Assembly (NCBI RefSeq): GCF_000397205.1
Contig: NC_021237.1
Span: 5,005,501 to 5,069,500 of the forward strand
DNA from: Pseudomonas protegens CHA0
Lineage (GTDB): Bacteria > Pseudomonadota > Gammaproteobacteria > Pseudomonadales > Pseudomonadaceae
Reading direction: 5' to 3'
Length of the DNA: 64,000 nucleotides
In this document: positions 17,730 through 26,288 of the stretch, in pieces
How positions within the stretch are numbered: position 1 is the stretch's first letter
Layout: each line of letters opens with the position of its first letter
Program-made: the position numbers and the translations under genes
The notes under the pieces: model-generated
The model's database searches: none
The model's input: the letters and a program-made list of their open reading frames with translations, nothing else
Told to the model about the DNA's origin: nothing

Positions 17730-17759
17730 TTACAAAGTGAAGACAAACTTGTATACAAT
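17730..17759 (+). promoter_or_regulatory. puuE promoter overlapped by TTGTATACAA operator
   Basis: The -35 TTACAA (17730–17735), an 18-bp spacer and -10 TACAAT (17754–17759) form a promoter. The perfect palindrome TTGTATACAA (17749–17758) covers the -10. It is about 85 bp upstream of puuE and should drive the puuE–puuD run. Confidence 0.6.
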
Positions 17760-17825
17760 AATTCCATCGCAGTGACGCCCACCTGGCTTTCCGGCTTCAG
17801 GTTCCGCCACGCCACCGTTATCACG

Positions 17826-17833
17826 AATAAGAA
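17826..17833 (+). promoter_or_regulatory. Hfq/Crc-type motif before puuE
   Basis: AATAAGAA fits AANAANAA, next to GAAGGAAG and 12 bases before the GTG. Confidence 0.5.
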
Positions 17834-17844
17834 GGAAGACTGCA

Positions 17845-18771
17845 GTGAGCGCTGACTACCCTCGCGACCTGATCGGTTACGGCTCCAACCCTCCTCACCC
17901 TCACTGGCCGGGCAATGCCCGCGTCGCCCTGTCCTTCGTGCTCAATTACGAAGAGGGCGGCGAGCGCAACATCCTTCATGGCGACAAGGAATCGGAAGCC
18001 TTCCTCTCGGAAATGGTCTCGGCGCAACCGCTGCAGGGCGAGCGCAACATGAGCATGGAATCGCTGTACGAGTATGGCAGCCGTGCCGGCGTCTGGCGGA
18101 TTCTCAAGCTGTTCAAGGAATTCGACATTCCACTGACCATCTTCGCCGTGGCCATGGCCGCCCAGCGTCACCCGGACGTGATCCGCGCCATGGTCGAAGC
18201 CGGCCACGAGATCTGCAGCCACGGCTACCGCTGGATCGACTACCAGTACATGGACGAGGCCCAGGAACGCGAGCACATGCTCGAAGCGATCCGCATCCTC
18301 ACCGAAATCACCGGCGAACGCCCACTGGGCTGGTACACCGGCCGCACCGGCCCGAACACCCGGCGCCTGGTGATGGAGGAAGGCGGCTTCCTCTATGACT
18401 GCGACACCTACGACGACGACCTGCCCTACTGGGAACCCAACAACCCCACCGGCAAGCCGCACCTGGTGATCCCCTACACCCTGGACACCAACGACATGCG
18501 CTTTACCCAGGTGCAGGGCTTCAACAAGGGCGACGACTTCTTCCAGTACCTGAAGGACGCCTTCGACGTGCTCTACGCCGAAGGTGCCGAAGCGCCGAAG
18601 ATGCTTTCCATCGGCCTGCACTGCCGCCTGATCGGCCGCCCGGCGCGCCTGGCCTCACTCAAGCGCTTCCTCGAATACGTCAAGGGCCACGAGCAGGTGT
18701 GGTTCAGCCGCCGGGTGGACATCGCCCGTCACTGGCAACAGACCCACCCTTACCAGGGAGCGGCGAAATGA
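17845..18771 (+). CDS. puuE: Allantoinase PuuE (polysaccharide-deacetylase fold)
   Basis: The 308-aa metal-independent allantoinase opens allantoin to allantoate. It is of the NodB/polysaccharide deacetylase fold, not the amidohydrolase AllB type. It starts SADYPRDLIGYGSNPPHPHWPG, with typical blocks NYEEGGERNILHGD, EICSHGYRWIDYQ and GWYTGRTGPNTRR. The start is GTG 17845 after GAAGGAAG. It overlaps uraD by four bases (ATGA), so the two are co-translated and consecutive in the pathway. Confidence 0.95.
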   Translation: MSADYPRDLIGYGSNPPHPHWPGNARVALSFVLNYEEGGERNILHGDKESEAFLSEMVSAQPLQGERNMSMESLYEYGSRAGVWRILKLFKEFDIPLTIFAVAMAAQRHPDVIRAMVEAGHEICSHGYRWIDYQYMDEAQEREHMLEAIRILTEITGERPLGWYTGRTGPNTRRLVMEEGGFLYDCDTYDDDLPYWEPNNPTGKPHLVIPYTLDTNDMRFTQVQGFNKGDDFFQYLKDAFDVLYAEGAEAPKMLSIGLHCRLIGRPARLASLKRFLEYVKGHEQVWFSRRVDIARHWQQTHPYQGAAK

Positions 18772-19283
18772 CTGCCTTCCAGAGCCTCAAGCCCTCGACC
18801 CTGAGCCGCGAAGATTTCGTCAAGGCCTTCGCCGACATCTACGAACACTCGCCGTGGGTTGCCGAAAAGGCCTACGAACTGGGGCTCGACGCCTCCGTCG
18901 ACCAGATCGAGACCCTGCACCAGCGCATGAGCGACATCCTGTTGAGCGCCGATCACGCCAGCCAGCTGGCACTGATCAACGCTCACCCGGACCTGGCCGG
19001 CAAAGCCGCCGTCCAGGGCCAGTTGACCGAAGCCAGTACCAATGAGCAGGCCGGCGCTGGCATTCACCAATGCACCGCCGAAGAGTTCCAGCGCTTCACC
19101 GAGCTCAACGACGCCTACAAGGCCAAGTTCAAGTTTCCCTTCATCATGGCGGTGAAGGGCAGCAATCGGCACCAGATCCTCGCCGCATTCGAAACCCGCA
19201 TCCACAACTCGGTGGACACCGAGTTCAAATGCGCACTGGCAGAAATCAACAAGATCGCCCTGTTCCGCTTGCTGACCCTGTAG
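18768..19283 (+). CDS. uraD: OHCU decarboxylase
   Basis: The 171-aa all-helical enzyme decarboxylates 2-oxo-4-hydroxy-4-carboxy-5-ureidoimidazoline to S-allantoin. The family signatures are [14 protein letters not shown] (catalytic His in NAHPDL), [15 protein letters not shown] [12 protein letters not shown], and [12 protein letters not shown]. The start overlaps the puuE stop. Stand-alone uraD beside uraH and puuE is the usual pseudomonad arrangement. Confidence 0.95.
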   Translation: MTAFQSLKPSTLSREDFVKAFADIYEHSPWVAEKAYELGLDASVDQIETLHQRMSDILLSADHASQLALINAHPDLAGKAAVQGQLTEASTNEQAGAGIHQCTAEEFQRFTELNDAYKAKFKFPFIMAVKGSNRHQILAAFETRIHNSVDTEFKCALAEINKIALFRLLTL

Positions 19284-19371
19284 CGATTGCCCGCCTGGCC
19301 CGAGAAAGCACCTGCATCGATGCATTTCCCAGGGCCTCGCGAGCACCCCGGCCACTGAATTCAAGGCAGAC

Positions 19372-19379
19372 AAGAAGAA
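19372..19379 (+). promoter_or_regulatory. Hfq/Crc-type motif at alc start
   Basis: AAGAAGAA fits AANAANAA and runs into the ATG at 19379. Bound Hfq/Crc would cover the start codon. Confidence 0.5.
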
Positions 19380-20374
19380 TGAAAACCAACGCCGTAGCTT
19401 TCGAGAAGTTCGTCAACCTGGCCGATGCCCGGCTGGGGACCAAGATCATCTCGGTCACCGATGACTGGTTCGCCGACGCCAACCGCCTGTTCCAACCGAC
19501 TCCGGCGGTGTGGAAGGAAGGCGTATTCGATGACAACGGCAAGTGGATGGATGGCTGGGAATCACGCCGCAAGCGCTTCGAAGGCTACGACACTGCGGTC
19601 ATCCGCCTCGGCGTGGCCGGCTCGATCAAGGGCGTGGACATCGACACTTCATTCTTCACCGGCAACTTCCCGCCCTCGGCCTCCCTGGAAGCCTGCTTCC
19701 TGGCCGCAGGCGAACCGGATGAAAACACCCAGTGGACCGAAGTGCTGTCGGCGGTGGAGTTGCAGGGCAACAGCCACCACTACCACGAGATCCACAACCA
19801 CCAGCCGTTCAGCCACCTGCGCTTCAACATCTACCCCGATGGCGGCGTAGCACGGCTGCGGGTCTACGGCATTCCCTACCGCGACTGGTCGGCCATCGGC
19901 GACGACGAACAGGTCGACCTGGCTGCCGCCCTCAACGGCGGCCGCGCCCTGGCCTGCTCCGACGAGCACTTCGGGCGCATGGGCAACCTCCTCAACCCCG
20001 GCCGCGGCATCAACATGGGTGACGGTTGGGAAACCGCCCGGCGCCGTACTCCCGGCAACGACTGGGTGATCATCGCCCTGGGCCATGCCGGTGAAATCGA
20101 AAAGATCATCGTCGACACCCTGCACTTCAAGGGCAACTACCCGGACAGCTGTTCGATCCAGGGCGCCTTCGTCAAGGGTGGCACCGACAGCCAGATCGAA
20201 ACCCAGAGCCTGTTCTGGCGTGAACTGCTACCCAGCCAGAAGTTGGAAATGCACGCCGAACACAGTTTCGTCGAACAGATCAGGGCACTGGGGGCTATTA
20301 CCCACGTGCGCCTGAATGTATTCCCGGACGGTGGCGTCAGCCGCCTGCGACTGCTGGGCAAGGTCAAAAAATAA
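19379..20374 (+). CDS. alc: Allantoicase
   Basis: The 331-aa enzyme splits allantoate into ureidoglycolate and urea. Two homologous beta-sandwich halves are visible. Each contains a GWE block (DGWESRRKR at about 61–69 and DGWETARRR near residue 220) and a similar ending ([19 protein letters not shown], then [19 protein letters not shown]). The start is ATG 19379. It lies 95 bp after uraD in the same direction. Confidence 0.96.
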   Translation: MKTNAVAFEKFVNLADARLGTKIISVTDDWFADANRLFQPTPAVWKEGVFDDNGKWMDGWESRRKRFEGYDTAVIRLGVAGSIKGVDIDTSFFTGNFPPSASLEACFLAAGEPDENTQWTEVLSAVELQGNSHHYHEIHNHQPFSHLRFNIYPDGGVARLRVYGIPYRDWSAIGDDEQVDLAAALNGGRALACSDEHFGRMGNLLNPGRGINMGDGWETARRRTPGNDWVIIALGHAGEIEKIIVDTLHFKGNYPDSCSIQGAFVKGGTDSQIETQSLFWRELLPSQKLEMHAEHSFVEQIRALGAITHVRLNVFPDGGVSRLRLLGKVKK

Positions 20375-20445
20375 AGGGTCGCGCAGCGCGCGGGCGACCG
20401 GTTTGCCCGCAGTAGCCACGGACCAGACAACAACGAACTCGAGAT

Positions 20446-20453
20446 AAGAAGAA
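20446..20453 (+). promoter_or_regulatory. Hfq/Crc-type motif before allA
   Basis: AAGAAGAA lies five bases before the ATG at 20458, in the Shine–Dalgarno position. Confidence 0.5.
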
Positions 20454-20457
20454 CAGC

Positions 20458-20961
20458 ATGCGCACATTAGTGATTGAGCCCCTGAGCAAAGAAGCCTTCG
20501 CCCCTTTCGGTGACGTAATCGAGACCGACGGCAGCGATCACTTCATGATCAACAACGGTTCGACCATGCGCTTCCACCGCCTGGCAACGGTCGAGACCGC
20601 TCAGCCGGAAGACCAGGCCATCATCAGCATCTTCCGCGCCGACGCGCTGGACATGCCGCTGACCATCCGCATGCTGGAACGCCATCCGCTGGGCAGCCAG
20701 GCTTTCATCCCGCTGCTCGGCAATCCCTTTCTGATCGTGGTCGCGCCACTTGGCGATGAACCTGTATCGGGCTTGGTCCGTGCCTTTGTCAGTAATGGCA
20801 GGCAGGGCATTAATTACCATCGCGGCGTCTGGCACCACCCGGTGCTGACGATCGAAAAGCGGGATGACTTCCTGGTGGTTGATCGCAGTGGCACTGGCAA
20901 TAACTGCGATGAGCATTTCTTCAAAGAGGATGAGCGTTTGATCCTCGCCCCCCACCAATAA
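20458..20961 (+). CDS. allA: Ureidoglycolate lyase
   Basis: The 167-aa cupin-like lyase converts ureidoglycolate to glyoxylate and urea. It has the AllA features EPLSKEAFAPFGDVIE, MLERHPLGSQAFIPL and GINYHRGVWHHPVL. It sits between alc and puuD, which completes a full urate-to-glyoxylate route except for urea use. Confidence 0.95.
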   Translation: MRTLVIEPLSKEAFAPFGDVIETDGSDHFMINNGSTMRFHRLATVETAQPEDQAIISIFRADALDMPLTIRMLERHPLGSQAFIPLLGNPFLIVVAPLGDEPVSGLVRAFVSNGRQGINYHRGVWHHPVLTIEKRDDFLVVDRSGTGNNCDEHFFKEDERLILAPHQ

Positions 20962-21012
20962 GAGAAGGTCTGATCACCCGACAACAAGGGTGGCAGGCAA
21001 GAGGTAAAGACT

Positions 21013-22335
21013 GTGGAAGCACATCTGTTGGAATGGCTCAACCTGAGCGTGCGTTGGGTACATATGATCACTGGTGTGGCCTGGATCGGCGCATCGTTCT
21101 ATTTCGTCTGGCTGGAGAACAACCTCAACCGCGTCAACCCCAAGGACGGCCTGTCCGGCGACCTCTGGGCGATTCACGGCGGTGGTATCTATCACCTGGA
21201 AAAATACAAGCTGGCACCGCCCTCGATGCCGGAGAACCTGCACTGGTTCAAATGGGAAGCCTACTTCACCTGGATGTCCGGGATTGCCCTGCTGTGCCTG
21301 GTGTTCTACTTCAACCCGATGCTCTACCTGGTTGCCCCCGGCAGCGGCCTGACCGGCCCTGAAGGCGTGGCCATCGGTATCGGTGCGTTGATCGCCGGCT
21401 GGTTCGTCTATGACTTCCTCTGCGATTCGCCACTGGGCAAGAAACCCGCCCTGCTCGGCTTCATCCTGTTCCTCCTGCTGATCGGCGCTGCCTATGGCTT
21501 CAGCAAGGTGTTCAGTGGCCGTGGCGCGTACCTGCATGTGGGCGCCATCATCGGCACCATCATGGTGGGCAACGTGTTCCGCATCATCATGCCGGCCCAG
21601 CGCGCGCTGGTGGCAGCGATCGCGGAAAACCGCACCCCCGACCCGACCCTGCCGGCCAAGGGCCTGCTGCGCTCGCGTCACAACAACTACTTCACCCTGC
21701 CCGTGCTGTTCATCATGATCAGCAACCACTTCCCGAGCACCTACGGCAGCCAGTACAACTGGTTGATCCTGGCCGGGATCGCGGTCCTGGCGGTATTGGT
21801 GCGTCATTACTTCAACACCCGTCATGACAGCCACAAGTTCGCCTGGACCCTGCCCGTCGCGGCACTGGGCATGATCTGCCTGGCCTACGTGACCGGCCCG
21901 ACCCCAGCGCCAAGCGCTCCGGAAGTGGCCAAGGCCCAGACCCAGTACCAGCCATTGCCGGAAACCGCCCTGGGCGGCAAGCCGGCAACCTCGGCTGCGA
22001 CAGAGGCACCGGCCGCTCCAGCCGCTGCGGCAACGGCTCCGGCCAGTGCCCCGGCGCAGGCGGCCAATGCCGGCCCGTCCTTCGACAAGGTGCATAGCGT
22101 GATCCAGGAGCGTTGCGCGGTCTGCCATTCGGCCAAGCCCACCAGCCCCCTGTTCAGCGCAGCACCGGCAGGGGTGATGTTCGACACTCCTGAGCAGATC
22201 CGCCTGCAAGCCGCGCGGATCCAGGCCCAGGCCGTCGCCAGCCAGATCATGCCGCTGGGCAACATCACCCAGATGACCCAGCAGGAACGCGAGCTGGTCG
22301 GTGCCTGGATTACCCAGGGAGCCCAGACCAACTGA
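21013..22335 (+). CDS. puuD: Membrane-bound urate oxidase PuuD with cytochrome c domain
   Basis: This 440-aa protein replaces soluble uricase and oxidises urate to 5-hydroxyisourate, passing electrons to the respiratory chain. About eight membrane helices fill residues 10–300 (VRWVHMITGVAWIGASFYFVW at the N-terminus). A Pro/Ala-rich linker (about 300–350) leads to a periplasmic cytochrome c domain with haem motif CAVCH and axial-ligand region SQIMPLGN. The start is GTG 21013 with GAGG 12 bases upstream. It closes the plus-strand catabolic run. Confidence 0.94.
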   Translation: MEAHLLEWLNLSVRWVHMITGVAWIGASFYFVWLENNLNRVNPKDGLSGDLWAIHGGGIYHLEKYKLAPPSMPENLHWFKWEAYFTWMSGIALLCLVFYFNPMLYLVAPGSGLTGPEGVAIGIGALIAGWFVYDFLCDSPLGKKPALLGFILFLLLIGAAYGFSKVFSGRGAYLHVGAIIGTIMVGNVFRIIMPAQRALVAAIAENRTPDPTLPAKGLLRSRHNNYFTLPVLFIMISNHFPSTYGSQYNWLILAGIAVLAVLVRHYFNTRHDSHKFAWTLPVAALGMICLAYVTGPTPAPSAPEVAKAQTQYQPLPETALGGKPATSAATEAPAAPAAAATAPASAPAQAANAGPSFDKVHSVIQERCAVCHSAKPTSPLFSAAPAGVMFDTPEQIRLQAARIQAQAVASQIMPLGNITQMTQQERELVGAWITQGAQTN

Positions 22336-22356
22336 TCAGCCTGGTACCCGGCTGAT

Positions 22357-22416
22357 TCGCGAGCAAGCTCGCTCCTACAGAACCGCAATTGTCTGTAGGA
22401 GCGGGCTTTCTTGCCA
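22357..22416. repeat. Paired REP element (REPIN-like)
   Basis: Inverted arms gcgagcaagctcgctcctaca (from 22359) and tgtaggagcgggctttcttgcc (22394–22415) lie in the puuD–permease gap. The sequence subtype differs from the other REPs of the window. Confidence 0.75.
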
Positions 22417-22477
22417 TCAGTCAGAAGATTCGCCTGTTGCAAACACGTTGCGCGTAAAGACGCAGCGGTTAAATCAC

Positions 22478-22485
22478 AAGAATAA
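22478..22485 (+). promoter_or_regulatory. Hfq/Crc-type motif before second permease
   Basis: AAGAATAA fits AANAANAA, 18 bases before the ATG at 22504. The ribosome site GAGGTG lies between. Confidence 0.5.
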
Positions 22486-22503
22486 AAAGATCCGAGGTGT
22501 TGC

Positions 22504-23862
22504 ATGTCCGATTCATCCGAACAGTGCGTCCCCGATGCGCCCGCCATTCAGCGCTTGCCCTTCCTGCAACTGATCCTGGTCGGCCTGCAGCACGTCCTGC
22601 TGATGTATGGCGGTGCAATCGCGGTACCGCTGATCATCGGACAGGCCGCTGGCCTGAGTCGTGAAGAAATCGCCTTCCTGATCAATGCCGACCTGCTGGT
22701 TGCCGGGATCGCCACCATCGTCCAGTCAATGGGCATCGGCCCCATGGGCATTCGCATGCCGGTGATGATGGGGGCCAGCTTCGCCGCGGTGGGCAGCATG
22801 GTGGCCATGGCCGGCATGCCCGGCATCGGCATGCAGGGAATTTTCGGCGCAACCATCGCCGCCGGTTTCTTCGGCATGCTGATCGCGCCGTTCATGTCCA
22901 AGGTGGTGCGCTTCTTCCCGCCGCTGGTCACTGGCACGGTCATCACCTCGATCGGTCTCTCGCTGTTTCCCGTGGCGGTGAACTGGGCAGGCGGCGGCAG
23001 CAGCGCAGCCCAGTTCGGCTCGCCCATCTACCTGACCATCGCCGCCCTGGTGCTGGGTACCATCCTGCTGATCCACCGCTTCATGCGCGGCTTCTGGGTG
23101 AACATCTCGGTACTGATCGGCATGGGCCTGGGCTACATCCTCTGTGGCCTGATCGGTATGGTCGACCTCAGCGGCATGGCCCAGGCGCCCTGGCTGCAGG
23201 TGGTCACACCGCTGCACTTCGGCATGCCGCAGTTCCACCTGGCCCCGATCCTCTCCATGTGCCTGGTGGTGGTGATCATCTTCGTCGAGTCCACCGGGAT
23301 GTTCCTGGCCCTGGGCAAGATCACCGGCCAGGAGGTCACCCCACGCATGCTGCGTCGCGGCTTGCTGTGTGATGCCGGGGCATCGTTCTTCGCTGGCTTC
23401 CTCAACACCTTCACCCACTCCTCCTTTGCCCAGAACATCGGCCTGGTGCAGATGACCGGCGTGCGCTGCCGTTCCGTGACCATGGTCGCCGGCGGCCTGC
23501 TGATCGTCCTCAGCCTGCTGCCCAAGGCGGCGTTCCTGGTGGCGTCGATTCCACCGGCGGTGCTGGGGGGCGCGGCCATCGCCATGTTCGGCATGGTGGC
23601 TGCGACCGGGATCAAGATCCTCCAGGAAGCCGACATCGCCGACCGGCGCAATCAGTTGCTGGTGGCCGTGAGCATCGGCATGGGCCTGATTCCCGTGGTG
23701 CGCCCGGAGTTCTTCGCCCACCTGCCCCTGTGGATGAGCCCCATCACCCACAGTGGCATCGCCATGGCGACCTTGAGTGCGCTGGTGCTGAACCTGCTGT
23801 TCAACATTCTCGGGGGCAGCGAGCGCGCGGCCAGCAATGCGCATCACGCCCATCAGCACTGA
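22504..23862 (+). CDS. NCS2 uracil–xanthine-family permease, probably urate/xanthine
   Basis: The 452-aa protein, with about 14 helices, belongs to the nucleobase:cation symporter-2 branch that includes UacT, XanQ and YgfU. The family motif region is FVESTGMFLALGKITGQ. The C-terminus is His-rich (NAHHAHQH). It follows puuD, so urate or xanthine is the best guess for substrate. It belongs to a different NCS2 branch from the AzgA-like permease at 15481, so the island has two complementary importers. Confidence 0.92.
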   Translation: MSDSSEQCVPDAPAIQRLPFLQLILVGLQHVLLMYGGAIAVPLIIGQAAGLSREEIAFLINADLLVAGIATIVQSMGIGPMGIRMPVMMGASFAAVGSMVAMAGMPGIGMQGIFGATIAAGFFGMLIAPFMSKVVRFFPPLVTGTVITSIGLSLFPVAVNWAGGGSSAAQFGSPIYLTIAALVLGTILLIHRFMRGFWVNISVLIGMGLGYILCGLIGMVDLSGMAQAPWLQVVTPLHFGMPQFHLAPILSMCLVVVIIFVESTGMFLALGKITGQEVTPRMLRRGLLCDAGASFFAGFLNTFTHSSFAQNIGLVQMTGVRCRSVTMVAGGLLIVLSLLPKAAFLVASIPPAVLGGAAIAMFGMVAATGIKILQEADIADRRNQLLVAVSIGMGLIPVVRPEFFAHLPLWMSPITHSGIAMATLSALVLNLLFNILGGSERAASNAHHAHQH

Positions 23863-24001
23863 GTCACCAGCAGGGTGCCGGTTCGGCGCCCTGACCTTGC
23901 TTCACCGTTCATGCTTGACCGCAGCGCTCGCCTACTCAGGATCGAGCGCTGCCCATTAGACGCTGCGCCTTGAAAATAAGAACAAACAGGGAGCAACACC
24001 T

Positions 24002-24121
24002 ATGCAGCCTGCCCAGGCTTTCCTGGCGGTGGCCGCTGGACGGCCATTAGCGCCATGCAATCCCCCTGACGGCCGCCAGTCATTGGCACTCTATTGCCCT
24101 TCAATGCGGATGCTTGCCTGA
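24002..24121 (+). other. Possible 39-aa small ORF or gene remnant
   Basis: ATG at 24002 lies eight bases after GGGAG and follows two overlapping AANAANAA motifs, so the initiation region looks real. The predicted 39-aa peptide (starts MQPAQAFLAVAAGRP) resembles nothing I know and stops at 24121. It could be a decayed transporter gene whose leader survives. Confidence 0.3.
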
Positions 24122-24316
24122 GATGGCCCGCATACCCGCCCCAAAGTGGTTGCAAGTGCGCCGTTGCGGAGCACTTGAGCCCTGCCGTGAGAGCCAGTAT
24201 TCTCCGCGGCCGCGCAAGTCTGGTCTAAAAAAAAGCCCGGATGAAAAACCTGACCCAAGAGCCAACTTATCCCGGCCTGGACAGGTAACAAGGCGCAAGA
24301 AAACATCGCGAAAAAC

Positions 24317-24359
24317 ACTCTCGCCCGGCGGTATCGCTACAGCCGGACGGGAGTTTTTT
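24317..24359 (+). terminator. Strong intrinsic terminator without an adjacent gene
   Basis: The arms ACTCTCGCCCGGC and GCCGGACGGGAGT (13 bp, one mismatch, one wobble pair) are separated by 12 bases and followed by TTTTTT. It lies 455 bp after the permease and 142 bp before the porin. Confidence 0.75.
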
Positions 24360-24500
24360 GCTTTTTTTCGGCCTTGGCTCAGCTCTTGCTAACAGCAACA
24401 AAGCTGACCGATCGGATGGTTTTTTGCAGCAACGAAAAAAGGCGCCAAACCAGAGCGCCAAGCCAAAAAAACGTGGAACTACCTACTTGGGAGCAACCGA

Positions 24501-25286
24501 ATGAAACCGATGTGCAAGAGCCTGATGTTGGCCGCCAGCTTGCTGGCCGGGGGGCAGGCCGTGGCTGGCGACCTGTTGCAATGGCAGAACAACAGCCTGA
24601 CTTACTTGTATGGCAAGAACTTCGAAGTTAACCCGCAGATTCAACAGACGGTCACTTTCGAACATGCCGATGCCTGGAAGTACGGGGATAACTTTTTCTT
24701 CCTCGACCGCATCTTCTATAACGGAAAGGAAGACGGCAACGTCGGCCCGGACACTTACTACGGCGAGTTCACGCCACGCCTGTCGTTCGGCAAGATCTTC
24801 GACCAGAAACTTGAATTCGGCCCGATCAAGGACGTGCTCCTGGCGTTCACCTACGAGTTTGGCGAAGGTGACAACGAGTCCTACCTGATCGGCCCGGGCT
24901 TCGACCTGGCAGTCCCTGGCTTCGACTATTTCCAGCTGAACTTCTACCAGCGCCACACCGAGGGCAGCCGCCCGGGCGACAACGTCTGGCAGATCACGCC
25001 AGTGTGGTCCTACACCATTCCCGTGGGCCGTTCGGACATCCTGATCGACGGCTACATGGACTGGGTGGTGGACAACGACCAGAACGCCAAGGGTACCTAC
25101 CACGCCAACCTGCACTTCAACCCGCAGATCAAGTACGACCTGGGCAAGGCGCTGAATTGGGGCGCCAAGCAGCTGTACGTCGGCTTCGAGTACGACTACT
25201 GGAAGAACAAGTACGGTATCGAGGACTCGCGCAATTTCGAGACCAACCAGGACACCGCCAGCCTGCTGGTCAAGTACCACTTCTGA
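24501..25286 (+). CDS. Tsx-like nucleoside-specific outer-membrane channel
   Basis: The 261-aa protein has a signal peptide (residues 1–23, ending QAVA|GD) and alternating aromatic beta-strands, ending in a C-terminal Phe (LLVKYHF) as outer-membrane barrels do. Blocks such as LLQWQNNSLTYLYGKNF and FTYEFGEGDN fit the Channel_Tsx/OmpK family for nucleosides and deoxynucleosides. Its position at the end of the purine island suggests uptake of purine compounds across the outer membrane. A perfect palindromic terminator follows. Confidence 0.88.
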   Translation: MKPMCKSLMLAASLLAGGQAVAGDLLQWQNNSLTYLYGKNFEVNPQIQQTVTFEHADAWKYGDNFFFLDRIFYNGKEDGNVGPDTYYGEFTPRLSFGKIFDQKLEFGPIKDVLLAFTYEFGEGDNESYLIGPGFDLAVPGFDYFQLNFYQRHTEGSRPGDNVWQITPVWSYTIPVGRSDILIDGYMDWVVDNDQNAKGTYHANLHFNPQIKYDLGKALNWGAKQLYVGFEYDYWKNKYGIEDSRNFETNQDTASLLVKYHF

Positions 25287-25299
25287 TGCTTGGCTGATG

Positions 25300-25338
25300 C
25301 CGCCTGCGCCCCTCCATGGAGGGGCGCAGGCGGTATTT
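25300..25338. terminator. 34-bp perfect palindrome, bidirectional terminator
   Basis: 25300–25333 is a perfect inverted repeat centred on CATG, followed by TATTTT on the plus strand. It separates the convergent porin and GntR genes. The stem is unusually long and exact. Confidence 0.8.
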
Positions 25339-25342
25339 TCCA

Positions 25343-26128
25343 TCAGGCAATGCGTGAACCGGAATCCCGCCAGAATGCCGGATCGGCACTCTTGAGCCGC
25401 TCCACCGCGTTGTGGATGTGGCTCAGCGCCGCTTGCCTCGCCTCTTCGACATCCCGCGCCGCAATCGCCCGATAGACCGCCAGATGCTCGGCACGCACCG
25501 TGCGCGCCAGATCCTTGCGCCGTTCCTCATTGGAGCGGGTGATACGAATCGCTTCCTTGATGAATTGCGCAATGAATTCATGCAGGGAGGGGTACAGCGG
25601 GTTACCGGTGGCCTGGGAAATCGACAGATGGAACGCCAGGTCCTGCTCCACCCCATCCTGACCCGCCTGCTCGGCGCTATCGATAGCCAGCAGCGCCTGA
25701 TGAATCGCCTCTAACTGCGAAGGGGTATGGCGCTGGGCCGCCAGGGCCGCCGCCTCGCCTTCGATACCACGACGCAGTTCGGTGACCCTGAGCACCGCCT
25801 CGATCGAGCCACGTACGTCCAGGTCGATAGTGAACGCCTTGATATGGGCGCCCTCGCACACCACGGTGCCGCTGCCTTGGCGCACCTCCACTAGGCCCGC
25901 CGACTTCAAGCGCGATATGGCCTCGCGGATGACGGTGCGGCTGACGCCGAAACGCTCGCACAGAACCGGTTCGGTGGGCAGGCGCGCTCCCGGCAGGACT
26001 TCGCCATTGGCGATGTGTGCCTTGAGCGCCGCAGTCACCTGGTCCGCCAGCGTGCCCTTGGCCGAATCCTTGAGCGTCGCCAGGGAATCGGCGGCGGGGA
26101 AAGCGTTATCAGGCTTGGACATGGGCAT
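25343..26128 (-). CDS. GntR/FadR-family (FCD) transcriptional regulator
   Basis: About 261 aa. The GntR winged helix lies at about 25–90 (LPTEPVLCERFGVSRTVIREAISRLKSAGLVEVRQGSG). An FCD effector domain follows, with metal/ligand residues in EQDLAFHLSISQATGN and SHIHNAVERL. Starts at TTG 26140, ATG 26128 or ATG 26122 are all possible; I chose the first ATG. It is divergent from the MFS–DenD pair and probably represses it, with a sugar-acid effector as inference. Confidence 0.88.
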   Translation of the reverse strand: MPMSKPDNAFPAADSLATLKDSAKGTLADQVTAALKAHIANGEVLPGARLPTEPVLCERFGVSRTVIREAISRLKSAGLVEVRQGSGTVVCEGAHIKAFTIDLDVRGSIEAVLRVTELRRGIEGEAAALAAQRHTPSQLEAIHQALLAIDSAEQAGQDGVEQDLAFHLSISQATGNPLYPSLHEFIAQFIKEAIRITRSNEERRKDLARTVRAEHLAVYRAIAARDVEEARQAALSHIHNAVERLKSADPAFWRDSGSRIA

Positions 26129-26198
26129 CTCGGTAGTCAAATTGGCTAACGGTACTGCATTTCAGGCACGCCGTCCTGCCCGAAGCCTGCCATTGAAT

Positions 26199-26220
26199 TC
26201 GTATGATGTATTATGTTATC
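26199..26220. promoter_or_regulatory. Possible GntR operator between regulator and MFS gene
   Basis: The AT-rich element tcgtatgatgtattatgttatc contains the imperfect palindrome ATGATGTATTAT (26203–26214), in the divergent gap where a GntR site is expected. It does not match the TTGTATACAA motif of the purine island. Confidence 0.35.
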
Positions 26221-26288
26221 TAAGCCATGTCAGCAAGTCCGATAAAAACAAAATCACCCAAATACAAGAAACAAGGATGGGTAAAGAC

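Larger units (their letters stand above)
23863..24500. other. 638-bp non-coding stretch with orphan translation start and terminators
   Basis: No convincing long gene is present. It holds a weak hairpin just after the permease (GGGTGCCG-GTT-CGGCGCCC, about 23874–23893). It also holds overlapping AANAANAA motifs (23975–23985) leading into GGGAG and an ATG at 24002 that opens only a 39-codon frame. A strong terminator lies at 24317–24359, and a hairpin near 24441–24459 is flanked by A-tracts. The orphan start may be the remnant of a lost gene or a small peptide. The terminators could end a small RNA or the permease transcript. Confidence 0.5.

Noticed and set aside
24091..24318. 75-codon minus-strand open frame in the gap before the porin
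   Set aside because: It has no good ribosome site or family resemblance, and its composition is unlike neighbouring genes.
25343..26128. GntR regulator as the repressor of the purine island
   Set aside because: It is divergent from the MFS–DenD pair, and the AT-rich element in its own gap does not match TTGTATACAA. The motif argument does not link it to the purine promoters.
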